Source of the DNA: Naganishia liquefaciens
Lineage: Eukaryota; Basidiomycota; Tremellomycetes; Filobasidiales; Filobasidiaceae
Reading direction: 5' to 3'
DNA length: 64,000 nt
NCBI GenBank assembly: GCA_013423385.1
Contig: BLZA01000017.1
Coordinates: forward strand, 930,001-994,000
Shown here: positions 1-11,136 of the stretch, in pieces
Layout of the letters: each line of letters starts with the position of its first letter
Numbering within the stretch: position 1 is the stretch's first letter
Translations under genes and position numbers: made by a program
Notes under the pieces: model-generated
Seen by the model: the letters and a program-made list of their open reading frames with translations, nothing else
What the model was told of the DNA's origin: nothing
Database searches by the model: none

Positions 1-1208
1 GATCATAAATTGCTTGATAGGTTCAAACAGAAATGGAGGGACAGGCTAAAGGACGAATGGTGAGATGCCGCAGGCCAATGATGGTCCCACGCAAACACTT
101 ACGGTCACATCATCGCCGTCGTCGAGACTTAAGCACTTTCGCACCTGCTTCCACACCGCAGTGTCGTCTGGGACGGTGCTGGCAGCCATCGGAGCGTTTC
201 GAGCGTTTTCTTGATCGCTCGAGTCCTCGACGTGACAAGGCTCATATGGTATCCTTCGAGGTGATGCCGGGTGGTGGCCAACACGATACCCTTACGCTGG
301 CCACGCCGCTGCCATCATCCATCTGATGATGCCATCATTAATTTGCCTCGACGTTGAAAGTGCATCTATGTACACTGCGAAGCTCGACGCGTCGTAGCAC
401 ACAAAATCAACAGATCGTCGCGTGCACATGAAACCGCACACGAGGCAGACTGAGAGAAATTACCTCAGCACTCCTCGAGCGGAACTCGACCCAAGTCGAC
501 CTCTCCCCTAGCTTTCTCATCACCGGCAAAGGTCGAGCCCAAATCAATCAGAGAGAGAGAGACTGATGCCCAAGCGATGCAAAAGAAATCGCGGGTACGA
601 TGCTATGGCAGTGGCCAGACGAGCAGGAGCGTCCCCGCTTCACCGTACGACAAACAGCCTGAATCGATTCCACATTTTAGAGGAAGGATGTACAAGTACG
701 CATCACACACTTGAACTCCACTCTGCGTTTGCACTTTTACTACCGAATTCTTCGCTACTGCTGGATGCCTGGGTGGCTTCTGCCCACAAAGAGATCTAGG
801 GTCAGCCGAAGAATTACGCCCCGTTCCATGTCCTGACAACGGATGACAATGTCTTCGAGACATCTTGCTGATAAATCCTTCCTGTTGGCGGACTGCTATC
901 ACAGGCTAGGAAATTGGAATCCTGGTTGGCTCAATTGTGGCTGCTTCTGAGTTATCTAGAGTGCTGGCATCGACGCCGTCGTAGGGCATGAACCAAAGTC
1001 TATACCACCCACCACCTATAGGGATCCAGATCGAATGTCCCGTTAGATTCCGGGCGCACTTCGAAGCTCGCGTTCGCGTACAACAAAGTAACAAAGTACA
1101 CGCGCTCAACTCGATTGTTGAGCAGCGAATGCAGTGCACTTTTCATCAGAAAGATCCATTGACGTTCTACTTGTGCCGGACTCCTGCAGCTTCTCGAGAC
1201 GGACCGAC
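1..1208. other. Gene-free left edge and PRMT5 upstream region
   Basis: I see no recognisable gene, RNA gene or repeat family here. Open frames are all under 190 codons, overlap each other on both strands and resemble nothing I know. A short (GA)n run lies near 549-563. The last few hundred bases are presumably the promoter and 5' leader of the arginine methyltransferase that starts at 1209. A 3' untranslated end of a gene outside the window could also lie at the far left. Confidence 0.5.
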
Positions 1209-4200
1209 ATGGCCTCGGCATCTCGTCTGCCCATCGCTCTTCACCTCACGCAGCATTCGTTGCCGCCATCATCCGCAGTCGCGGCGACATCCAGCCCCGT
1301 TGAGCATCTCACCGAGCAAGCACTCAAGGCGGATTACGACCTCGTCTGTGTCCCGCTCGCCAATGATCTTTGGCGTGAACGCTGGGAGAGGCTATGCTTG
1401 CGTGCGCCAGATGAAGAAGAAGATGTCTTTGACGGAAATCACAGTGCTGATGCCAAGGATTGGGTGGAGAGGGAGAGAGCGAGGTTCGAGACGGCCAAGG
1501 AAGCAGAAGCCTGGAGGAGCAATGCAAGTTTCAAGCGAAGTGAATTGAACATCACGAGATTAGGTGGGTCTACTGCCATTGTCTCGCATTTGCAGCTGAC
1601 GATTTATGCCTGGATGAAGAGGAAACCGAAAGAACCATTGCACTCGCGTCAAGCTGGCTCGAGCTTGATTCAGAGGATGAGGGTATCCGCTTCGATTCCG
1701 AGCTAGTACGCACCTGTCCATCGTACCTTGCACGTTGCTTACATCGTCTTCTCAGGCACTCCGTCAGGAACTCGCTCTAGCTCTTCACCTTTCTATCCCG
1801 ACTCTGATCATTCCCCCTCCGCTGCCCGAAAATCGTGCGCACTTGCCGTCATATGCTCGAGCTATCGCATCGCTACTGGAGATGGGCGGGGAAGGGGCTC
1901 AAACGCGGATCAGTATACGGATTGGGATCAGTGACCGTCCGCCGACAGCCGTAACGTCGCCCAGCACCCAGGGTTTCGGTAACGCTGGAAACAGCATGAT
2001 GAGCCTCGCCGCACCTTCTGTCAACGGCGGCAGACAAACGAGCTATGATTATACCCCATCCGGGTTATCGACTGTCGAGGAGAAGCGACACAAGCGCAAA
2101 TCTTCCATGGGCATTCCGGCGCGAAACTCGTCGTATGGGCAAGCTCCGGGCGCCTCGGGCGCGAACGCGTCAGGGCAACATTATCGACATAGCTTGTTGA
2201 GCGGATCTGCTGGAGCTGCTGCTGGAGACTATCACTCCTGGAGCTGGGAAGTCTGGGATTGCATCCGGAACGTATGCGGTTATCACCGCCGTCTGAGCCT
2301 CAGTACGTTCTGCCATCCGGTTCGCGCGGAGAATTCACTGAAAGACATCGTTTCGCCAAACCCCAGCGCTGGACATGACGAATCCCCTGCCATCGTCATT
2401 GACAAGCTTGAATCGATGGCTCGCAGAACCAACACAATTCATTTTCCTGCCATCACAAGCTTTCATCCCGAATGCTAAGGGCTATCCCGTTCTGAGCAAG
2501 GCATGCCAGACGTTTATCCGAGGATTCGTCAGGGTAAGTCTTGCCACGCAGAATCTAGGCCTCGATACTTATGACCGTGTCCGTCAAAAGCTCAAGCCCA
2601 CAATCATTCTTTCCGAGACCAACAATGCGAAACATCCCGCGGGCGGTCCCCAGGCATACATACAATATGTCCGGCATATCGAGCACACGGCTCTCACGAA
2701 CCTTTCATCCGTCCCGACTACCAACGCGAATGGTGCCGCAACGAAATGCCTCCAGATTGCAAACTATGCGGATTGGTTACAAGCGCCTTTGCAACCGTTG
2801 ATGGACGATCTCGGAAGTGCGACATATGAGGTCTTCGAGCGTGATCCTGTCAAGTATCGCCTGTATGAGGAAGCCGTCTGTCAGGCGCTCCATGACAGGC
2901 CAGAACAGGGCGTAACGTGAGTTATGTGCCAGCGATCGAGACCGTACAGTAGATGACCTCGACCGCGCCGCAGTGTCATCTACATCGTTGGCGCTGGTAG
3001 AGGGCCTTTAGTTTCTGGCACGATCCGTGCTGCCGAGCGAGCCTCAAGGAAGGTACGAATTTATGCGGTCGAGAAGAACGCAAATGCATTCGTAACGTGA
3101 GTAAGGGAGAGAAGCTCATTACTAGATGGACTAATCCATTCCGCCCAGACTACAAGAGAAGCAAGCCTTGGAATGGGGTGGAGCCGTCAAGATCTTATTC
3201 GGCGACATGAGGCAGATTGAGGTGCCCGAGTTGGCAGACATCATTGTGTCCGAATTACTTGGCTCCTTCGGTGACAATGAGCTCAGTCCAGAGTGTCTTG
3301 ATGGAGCAGGAAGATTCCTCAAACGTACGTAATCACAGTGGTCGACAGGAAATTTAGGCTGAATCCAACGGCAACCGCAGCGGAAGGCATCTCAATTCCC
3401 GCTTCATACACCGCTCATCTCGCTCCGGTCTCCTCGTCAAAGCTCCATTGCGAAGTTCAAGATTATGCTACGAAGAAGAACAAGAACCAGGAGATTGCCA
3501 CAGAGACCCCCTACGTGGTCATGTTCCAGCAAGTTAACATTCTCAGCGGAGCCCAGACCGGACCCGGGCGTTGTGGTCCGAGGGTTCAAGAGTGCTGGAG
3601 CTTTGAGCACCCCCGAAGGGACATGATTCTAGATTCTAGGGGTAAGTCTTACTTCTGCCGAGGAAATCCCCGTTCTGACCGAGTTCGTTTCAGGTGTTCC
3701 GTATACCAATTCTCACAACACCCGTGCGGCTCATTTATCTTTCCGAATTCCTACTGCTGGAACCTTACACGGACTTGCCGGTTACTTCGAGGCTCATCTC
3801 TACGGCAATGTTGGACTGAGTATCCATCCTGAGCGCATGAGCATGATCAGTCCCGACATGATGAGCTGGTTCCCTTTATTCTTCCCTTTCAAGGTGAGTT
3901 TGCGAATCCTTCGCTTAACCGCAAACATGCTCATTTTCTTTGTAGGAACCAATGTATCTTCCATCTGGCGCAGAACTCGATGTTCACATTTGGCGATTGA
4001 CAGATCCCAAATCGAAGAAGGTGTGGTACGAGTGGCACGCAGAATCGTTCCTTTCCTTCAACGGAAGTGTCAACAATCAATCAAACGGATCCGGGTACAC
4101 GCCATCATCCGCTGGAAGCATCAATGGGCGAGTCGTTTCGCACGCCTCGAATACAAGCGGTTCAGGAATCCCGCTGCATAGCCCTATGATGGATGCGCCG

Positions 4201-4320
4201 AATAGTCCGCTTCCCCTCACCCCAGGACTGGGTGGCGCACTGGGTGGAGATCACCGTATCAAGATAGGACAAACGTCACTGCATAATCCGTGCGGGCGTT
4301 CTAGCTGGATAGGCTTGTAA
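1209..4320 (+). CDS. Type II protein arginine methyltransferase PRMT5 (Skb1/Hsl7 family)
   Basis: Predicted to transfer methyl groups from S-adenosylmethionine to protein arginines, giving symmetric dimethylarginine on histones and spliceosomal Sm proteins (family knowledge). The N-terminal part reads as the PRMT5 TIM barrel, including [17 protein letters not shown]. The Rossmann SAM motif VGAGRGPLV is encoded near 2990 after an intron. The PRMT5 double-E loop [19 protein letters not shown] lies near 3250-3300. The C-terminal beta-barrel ends in GRSSWIGL, close to the usual GRSYTIGL end. The gene has about seven short introns, for example near 2920-2970, 3100-3150 and 3645-3690. ATG 1209 is chosen because the upstream in-frame ATG at 1134 adds residues unlike the family. 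Two Ser/Gly/Asn-rich inserts, about 1945-2240 and 4060-4255, make it longer than animal PRMT5. It converges on the Rieske gene. Confidence 0.9.
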
Positions 4321-4561
4321 TACTCGTTCTTCATGTATGTGTGGTTTTTGACATGAATCCTTGGCAGAGGCAAAAATCCAGATTTAGCAGAGCGAGAACG
4401 ATACCCCACGCGCGACGTCTAAGAGCTGATTTGCGCCAGTCTATTGACCTTAGCCTAGTCCATCTGTATGCTCTAGTATCGATCCAAGCTCATTACTGAT
4501 TCTACAACGGAGAAACGCCGCTGGATCTCGAGCGACGGCATTCCTTGTGCATGTGACGGGC

Positions 4562-5751
4562 TTAACCGACAACGATCTTCTCGTCCTCGCTGAAGTCGTA
4601 CGTGGGGACCTCGAGGTTGAGCTGTGAAGCCTCACAGGTCAGCCGAGTTAGGTATCAACTGGATCCTACTTACAGGAGCAGGACCCTTCCTTATTCTACC
4701 AGAGATGTCGTAGTGCGAACCGTGGCATGGGCAGAACCATCCTCCGTAATCACCAGCCTCACCAATGGGGACACAACCCAAATGCGTGCAGACCTAGAAA
4801 ATGTCGTGAGCACATACAGGAAGAACCGCCTGAATCTTCCTTACACCCAACATAACGAGCCACTCTGGCCTTTTCACTCGTTCGTCATCCGCCTGAGGAT
4901 CACGCAAGCTCTTAACGTCAACCTTGTTGGCCTCCTCGATCTCGTCCGCAGTTCGGTGTCGAATGAAAACGGGCTTTCCTCGCCACTTGACGATCAAGTT
5001 CTTGCCCTCGGGGATGGCAGCCATGTCGACCTCAACCTTGGCCAAAGCCAAGACATCAGCGGAAGCGGCCATGTTGGACAAGATGTCGCTGACGGTGGAC
5101 TTGGCTCCCGAAGCGGCGAGAAGACCCATGGAACCGACCATGAAGTAGGACAAGGTTCGGTTGGTGTTGGGGTTCTGAGCCATGTAAGGGGTGAAGTCTG
5201 GGATGTCGGTCGAAGCTCGTTCGACAGCCCGCGAGGTGGAGAAGGTTCGGTGCTGAAGGATACCGGTGGCACGAGCTGCACGAGGAAGTGTAAGCTCACA
5301 TCGGGCAATATTCCGGATCCTCCCAATGCGATTTCTGGGCGCGACCGCTGAAATTGAGCTAGATCGGCCATCTCGGCTGTTAGGGGTGTCCCACGCTCCT
5401 CCTGACGACCTCCTATCTACTCCTTCCAACGCCGTGAACCCCTTCGGCTATTCTCCTTCGGCTCTTCAACTTTCGGTCCCCCATTTATACCTGTCCTTCT
5501 CCTTCTTCGATCGATCGATTCCCACACTCACCATTCACATTGGTGGACTGCATCAACGCACCTCGAGATCCGACCCATGCCGGAGGGGTGTCCTTTCGAG
5601 GACCGTGAGCTCCGTGCTCGTCAGGCGAGTGACCGGATCCAACACCGCCGTGAACACCCTTGATAGCAAAGTTGACAGCCGATCGCGGCACACCGGAAGC
5701 GGCGGAGCGAACGGCGGGTGCGAGGTTGATTCGGTGGACCATGGCGGACAT
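4562..5751 (-). CDS. RIP1: Rieske iron-sulfur subunit of cytochrome bc1 complex
   Basis: Electron carrier of respiratory complex III: its 2Fe-2S cluster passes electrons from ubiquinol to cytochrome c1 in the inner mitochondrial membrane. Exons read 5532-5751, 4845-5275, 4674-4793 and 4562-4621 on the minus strand, summing to 276 residues. The cluster-binding boxes CTHLGC and CPCHGSH are both present; the first begins right after an intron and the second lies in the same 40-codon exon. A single membrane helix ([16 protein letters not shown]) precedes them and the N terminus is a mitochondrial presequence containing RTFSTSR. The protein ends in DEKIVVG. The first intron is about 256 bp, against about 50 bp for the other two, and falls inside the presequence region. 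It converges on PRMT5. Confidence 0.97.
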
Positions 5752-6470
5752 TTTTGGGGAGGAAGAAAGACTGCGGTCTGCCCAGATGACGCTGCAACGG
5801 CGAGATGAACAGATCACTATTCAGCCTGCGCTGCTTGGCCGGACGATCGATCCGCGACGCGGGTTTTTTGGAAGGGAGGCCATTGGTTCACTCAGCAGGA
5901 GTCTGGCGGGCGCACCACGCGAAGCCTGCCGCGCTTTTGATTCTCACGGTTGTCGGCGGACGGGTGGTTGTTGGTGAAGGTTTCGTCAACTCCGTCTGGA
6001 GCCGTGTGTGCCGTGTTCAAGGAGTCAGCATCTCCAGTATCAAGTGGTAGCGCATTTGAGCCTTGCAAAAAATGCCAGACTTAAGCCGATTAAATGTGCC
6101 CGTGACGCAACTCGAGAACCTTCGCGCCCGAGTAGCCTTGCTGAGCTGAATGCAGGGTTGTTCTCTTCTAGTGAACATTCACGTCGCTAGCGCTACCGAG
6201 CTCGGCTTTACATTGCATTCAGAAGGCTTGGCTGTATACAGAAGCCTCTTCCCAATCCAGTGCCTATGCCTCCCATAGCTCGCGGGAATGCTTGTAATCC
6301 CTGACTAGCTTCAGGCGGACCCTGAGTCCCCGTTCTGTATGCCTTAATGAAGACAGCATTCCCAAGTCCTAGATTGTGTCATATGTCCAGCACCAATACG
6401 AAGTTGCATCCAAGCATGACCGCGTGTCTAGATACTGTGCGGCGATTGCTGAAGGGTTCTCAAGCTGGGG

Positions 6471-6500
6471 TGGCGGAAGGTGGCGGAAGGTAGGGGAAGG
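6471..6500 (+). repeat. 10-bp G-rich tandem repeat, three units
   Basis: TGGCGGAAGG occurs twice in tandem, followed by TAGGGGAAGG (two mismatches) and more G. A G4 run precedes the array. The strand is purine-rich with several GG/GGGG runs, so a two-tetrad quadruplex is conceivable. No gene was seen around it. Confidence 0.7.
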
Positions 6501-7620
6501 GGAGCATTCGTATTGGTCTCTCCCTTCCCCAGCCCAATCTTTTCCAATGATCCAACGTGTCTACCTATACACCGGGCCTCACTGTACGCGCTGAATGAAG
6601 CTCAAGCCCCTCGATCGCCCTTTTGCATAGAGAGTCTTTCATTTCCGTTCTTACGTACACGATCGCATCGCTGTTAGGGACGAGAAAGCAAAGTCGATGC
6701 GTTCTGGCCTGGATAAACCAAGTATCAATTCTTTTTCTAAATGGGTGAGCAGCTGCTTCCCCAGCGCCCTACGGCCCGAACCTCCTTCAGAAGACGATTC
6801 TGCCCAATGTTCTCAGGCTGCTTCTCTCCAATCCTCTGTCCAAGCCCATAAAAGGTCCGCGTAAGTTCTGCCTCACGCATTCTGTGATGCCGCGGGGATC
6901 AGTACGCTGCAAGTGTGTGCAATCGACTACATCGCCGCGCTGGCTGGATTTTGTGAGTAAGGACCGTCAAGCTTGGCGTCAGGAATGCATCAGGCAGCAG
7001 CTCTTTTGCGACGTCCGTCAAGCAGAGTCCTGCAAGGCTCAACATGTTGTCAAGACTGCACAAAAGGCAGAAGGCTATCTTTCGAGCGAGAAGACCCTCA
7101 TACTTGCCACATGACTGTCAGCACTTCCGTGCCTTCGCACGCAATTCTCACTTCAGACCGAGCAGTCTCGAAATGGCTTGCGTCGCGTCACGTTCGACAT
7201 TGGCTGGTTGTCGCAGGTCATATTTGGTATGTGGAATCTATACGATCGCCGTTAACAAGCACTCACGAGCTCGAAAACAAAAAACGGAGTATTTGCTGAC
7301 CATTCAAAGCCGTGACGTACGGAATGTGAGCATGCCAAGGCAAGTCAATTCGTTAGGCTGGTGGTTTCGACAGAGATGCGACCGAGTCGCCATCCCTTCC
7401 TTTCCGAGCGATGGAGCTCGCAATTTCGGTCGGCGGCACGCGAAACCTGGTGGAGAAGAAAGCATGCTCCGCTGGGAACACGATGGTGGCAACGAGGTCA
7501 CCGTCCCCCCAGCCGTTCCGCCCTGATCGACGTTTGCAGTCGGCCTACCTGCATTGGACGAGAGCTCGCAGCATCGATTGCCATCGTCGCAAAAAGGTTT
7601 CGTTTGCGCTCACAATCGCC

Positions 7621-7625
7621 AAAAA
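7621..7625 (-). terminator. Pol III oligo-T terminator of tRNA-Phe
   Basis: Five T residues on the minus strand lie about 7 bases beyond the mature 3' end of the tRNA-Phe gene, as expected for RNA polymerase III termination. Confidence 0.7.
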
Positions 7626-7631
7626 CACAGC

Positions 7632-7727
7632 TGTCCGCTCTGTGGATTGAACACAGGACCTGCGGTATCCAGATAGACGTCTTTTCAAACGCTTCAGACC
7701 GTCGCTCTCCCACTGAGCTAAGCAGAC
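7632..7727 (-). tRNA. tRNA-Phe (GAA anticodon) with a 23-nt intron
   Basis: Read on the minus strand, the acceptor arms GTCTGCT and AGCGGAC pair with one G-T wobble and are followed by discriminator A. The D arm is GCTC/GAGC. The anticodon loop starts CTGAAG, giving anticodon GAA. The variable loop AGGTC and T arm CTGTG-TTCAATC-CACAG match fungal tRNA-Phe closely. After the base 3' of the anticodon, about 23 extra bases interrupt the loop before the 3' half of the anticodon stem, as in canonical nuclear tRNA introns removed by the Sen endonuclease. The anticodon stem has one apparent A-C mismatch at its base. CCA is not encoded. Confidence 0.93.
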
Positions 7728-7925
7728 TTCGACAAGGGCGACTGTAAGCGTCCGACCCGTTCTCTCCCTGCCCCGCTTGTCCCGCAACGCCGGTGGACCA
7801 GTTGCTTCCGTTCGGCGGGCGCGCCGCACGCCGTCGGCGTTCATCGATTCCTCAATTAGCTGCTTGAGTGGCCAGCGAATGCTTGATATGCTTGAATACA
7901 ACCGTCTCGACCACTACAAGTACTG

Positions 7926-9097
7926 ATGGCCCTTGCGCATCGACTACCCTTCGCATTCACTCTCTTCGTGATCAGTCTCGTTGCCCTCTTTCACTACCGC
8001 GCCACTCTCCTATCAGCGACTCCCGCCTTCCCCAAAATGAGCCCATCATACCCTCAAATCGTGGTGACCGGGGACTCGATCTCGCAACAAGCTTTCAAGA
8101 TCGGTGGGTATGGTGCAGCATTAGTCGATGCGGTGAGTCTAAATCGCCCCTCCGAGGTATCTTGAAGTGTCTCGCTGAAAGTCACCTTCCAGTACCAAGG
8201 GAAGGCGGACATTGTCAATCGGGGCATGGGCGGATAGTACGTTGGAGATGAGATGCATCGGGGCCGGTCCATGCCAACTGAAGCCCCACTCTTAGCAACT
8301 CACGACAACTTCTCCGCAAGCTGAAAGAAGACTTTCAGTACCCAACTGGCGACATCAAACTCTTCATTATCCACATCGGCACAAATGATGCGTGAGTCTA
8401 ACCTCTTACCTTCTTGCACCCATCTGACGCCTTTCCACAGTACTACTCATGGCATCCAGCATGTAAGCGATGATTCATCATCTGCACTAAGACATTTGCT
8501 GAACTTTTCATAGATTCCGGTCGATGTGTTCACCCAAAACTTGCATGCAACCGTCAAGTTCCTGAAGGAGACACAATCATCCGCACAGATCATTCTCATC
8601 ACGCCCTCTACCGTCGATTCGGCCTCATGGTCAGCAACCGGACGCGCCATGGGCTTCCCCGAAAAGTTCTCCAACAACCGCACGCCCGAACAGGCCAATC
8701 TGATCCGACAAGCGGTCTTGACAGTCGGCAGGGAGGCCGATGTCGCCGTCGTGGACGCGTGGAAATTGCACGATGATGCTGTCAACAATGGCGAGATCAA
8801 GACGGCAGAATTGTTTTCTGACGGCCTGCATTATAGTGTGCGAGGATACGATGTGAGTGTTCTGTGCGTAGATGGTAACCCAATCTTATTCTGTCCTGTC
8901 AGTATCTGAACAAGGCATTACTCGCAACCATCACCGCCAAGCATCCAACACTCTCGCCGGACAGTTTGCCTGAAGGTTTCACCATGTTTATGGAGTACGA
9001 CAATGAGGGAAATCCGGAAGCCCAGATGCAAATGCAGATGTTTGCTGAAAGAATGGAAGAAATCAAGCAGGCAGCTCTGGGCAACACCCAAACGTAG
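7926..9097 (+). CDS. GDSL/SGNH esterase, isoamyl acetate-hydrolysing type (IAH1-like)
   Basis: Predicted serine esterase that hydrolyses short acetate esters to alcohol and acetate. SGNH blocks are present in order: GDSIS with the nucleophile Ser, GMGGYNSR (the Gly block, rebuilt across an intron), IIHIGTNDAT with the Asn, and DGLHYSVRGYD with the Asp-x-x-His pair. Introns are short: the first starts at 8133, others lie near 8235-8289, 8391-8440, 8462-8513 and 8850-8900. Residues about 8-30 of the long form are hydrophobic, so it may enter the secretory pathway or be membrane-anchored. Met38 (ATG 8037, with A at -3) begins MSPSYPQIVVTGDSIS, which resembles the usual cytosolic IAH1 start. It is tail-to-tail with an AATase-family gene, which fits a role in ester turnover. 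Confidence 0.9.
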
Positions 9098-9484
9098 TTT
9101 TGGCCTGATTGGGAAATCAGTCGGCTTTCCAGCTCGCATGTGAGAAGGCGGTTGTACTTAGCGTTGTACTTAGCATGTAAAGGTCACGTCATCCACAGAA
9201 TACCCTGGCAGCTGATCTAGGACGCAGCTCGGAGTCTTTCAGTCCGTCACTTTGAGGCTGAATGTACCCTACGACCGGTTTCAACCATAAACGTCCCCCT
9301 TAAGCAAATCTGCAGGATGTCTGCCATGACATGGATGTGCGTCTTGATGCTGCGTCAGCTTGTGACTTCTATGTCCTGTCAACGTGACGTCTATGTTACG
9401 ATTTGAACATGCTCATAGTCTGGAGCTTGAGACCTGCTGCCCAGTCCAACAACAAGATTTGTGTACAACGGGAATGGGCTGATC
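9098..9484. other. Convergent 3' region of esterase and acetyltransferase 1
   Basis: This is 387 bp between two stop codons facing each other. It contains a perfect 12-bp tandem repeat at 9151-9174 and no gene that I recognise. Confidence 0.6.
9151..9174 (+). repeat. Perfect 12-bp tandem repeat in esterase 3' UTR
   Basis: GTTGTACTTAGC is repeated exactly twice, starting 53 bases after the esterase stop codon. Each copy carries TGTA followed by CTTA, and a third TGTA follows at about 9176. UGUA is the core of Puf-protein binding sites, so the tandem copies could be an mRNA regulatory element. This is only a motif resemblance. Confidence 0.6.
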
Positions 9485-11136
9485 TCACGTCCTTCCCGCC
9501 ATTGTCCGAATGTCCCCATACGTCAGGACCGTTTGGGTCTTTGCTCCGTCCGCCGAGGTGGTCACACCAGCGAGCTTGGAGAGAACAGTCTTGTATACCT
9601 CGGAAAAGTGCTCAGATGGCTCGTAACCGGAATCGTCTACCCAAGCGTTCACAGGCCGCGAGATATTGACCTCGAGCCCCGCGTCATGCCCGATGATGTT
9701 GATCTGCAACGGAGTACCAGGTATCGTAGCTTGTGACCAGGCCAGGCGAGTCGATCCGGGCGGCAAGGCATAGAATCCTAAATTGGAACTGCTGAGAGAA
9801 TCTGCCGGTGCCCGCCCAGCGCGGTCCAGGAAGAAAGATTCCCAGCCCGTCGGTCTGAGTGAGCCTTCCGAGGTATTGTTGATGCCGTCGGGGATATACC
9901 GGAGGGAGCCCATGACCTGGCATCCTCTTCGACGCACTCCCGGAGAATGAAGCCACTTTGCATGATCACGGGCTGCTTGCCAAAAATCGACATGGCCATC
10001 ACACTTGTCTAACGCCAAAAGGTACCCGATGTAGTTCCCGGTCACGGAGGGATGTCCCAGCTCTGGTGAACAATGAGATGCAGCCGTAGCGTGGCTGACT
10101 CGAAGCAATTGACCATGGCGGTCGGAGTGGTTGGGCGTGCTTGCGCCGTTGCCAACCGCGATCCACAGGGCTACAACTGCAGCGATTTGCAGAGTCGGAT
10201 GGAGTGTCCTGACGCCGTTCGCTTTGCCATTCTCCTTGAGTCGCTTGAGAGTGTCGGGTGATAGCTGGATATGGTGGATGGCTAACCGATCTCCTTTTTC
10301 TATTCGGTCGAGATTTCCGCCGTAAGGCGGAACAGCCGGCCAGCAAGGCTTGATCCTGAGTCTGCGCTCAAGGAATCGAGGGAGCTTTGGAACAATCACC
10401 TCGTACCAGACTTGATGGAACAGGAAGCCAAGGCTCGGCCGACAGTTGATTGTGTCTTGCATCGACGGCGCAATGATCGACTTCTGCAACCCGCTTGCCC
10501 GGCTTTCCTTATCCGACAGAAGAGCGCCGAGCAGTGTCTGGCCTGAACGACCGTCCGAGATCACATGATTGCACGTCAACGCAATATAAGCAGGTCGAAG
10601 ATTGGGATGAGAGGCGGATTTTGGATCGCCAAGATAGCGGACGACGCGCCAGAGAAGGCCGCGGCCCGAGACGCTGACGGAGTGCTTGTCATGAAGTTCC
10701 TTATCGAAGATGTTTTCCAGCGTGCGAGATACATCCGGAGCCTTCTGGTCAGCTTCGAGGCGGAAGGCTTCCACATCCTGTATCGGAACGTCATTCACAA
10801 GAGACGCCATCCTTGTGTCGACCGCGTCGGCGGGCAGGATAGCCCATCTCGGTTTGGTCGTTCTGGCATCAAGGACACAAGCTCTAAGTAGAGGGTATCG
10901 CTCGGCCAGTGTTTCAGCCCTTTCGAGTATGCGCTCCATTGTGGGCATACTGGCAGCCGACGGATAGACTGCGATGTACGTGACCAGTGACGGTTTGCCC
11001 AACAGATCTAAGGAAAGCGACATCCGCTCGACGTAGCTTACTTTAGCCGGAAAACATTAGCACAAGCAGATGTATGGGTTGGATCGGACTCACATTTACG
11101 GCCTGGCTGTACATTGCTTTCGCGCATGACTCCCAT
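9485..11136 (-). CDS. Alcohol O-acetyltransferase (AATase)-family protein, paralogue 1
   Basis: CoA-dependent acyltransferase of the AATase family (condensation-type fold), predicted to acetylate an alcohol or similar acceptor using acetyl-CoA. Exon 1 (11094-11136) and exon 2 (9485-11040), separated by a 53-bp intron, give 532 residues. The N terminus LSYVERMSLSLDLLGKPSLVTY fits the family pattern of a Leu-Gly/Ser plus Glu-Arg start. The catalytic HxxxDG motif is NHVISDG, followed by RSG. Paralogue 2 matches it across the full length, for example VIVPKLP, LHPTLQIAAVVALWI, PTGWESF and YIPDGIN. A second in-frame ATG at 11127 is possible. The gene is divergent from paralogue 2 and tail-to-tail with the esterase. 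The natural acceptor cannot be told from sequence. Confidence 0.85.

Larger units (their letters stand above)
5752..7631. other. Long gene-free stretch between RIP1 and tRNA-Phe
   Basis: About 1.9 kb without a recognisable gene on either strand. Open frames are short, overlapping and without family features. The left end should be the RIP1 promoter. A 10-bp G-rich tandem repeat lies at 6471-6500. I looked by eye for common small RNAs (U1, U2, U6, 5S) and did not recognise one, but a divergent snoRNA or lncRNA would escape this reading. Confidence 0.5.
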
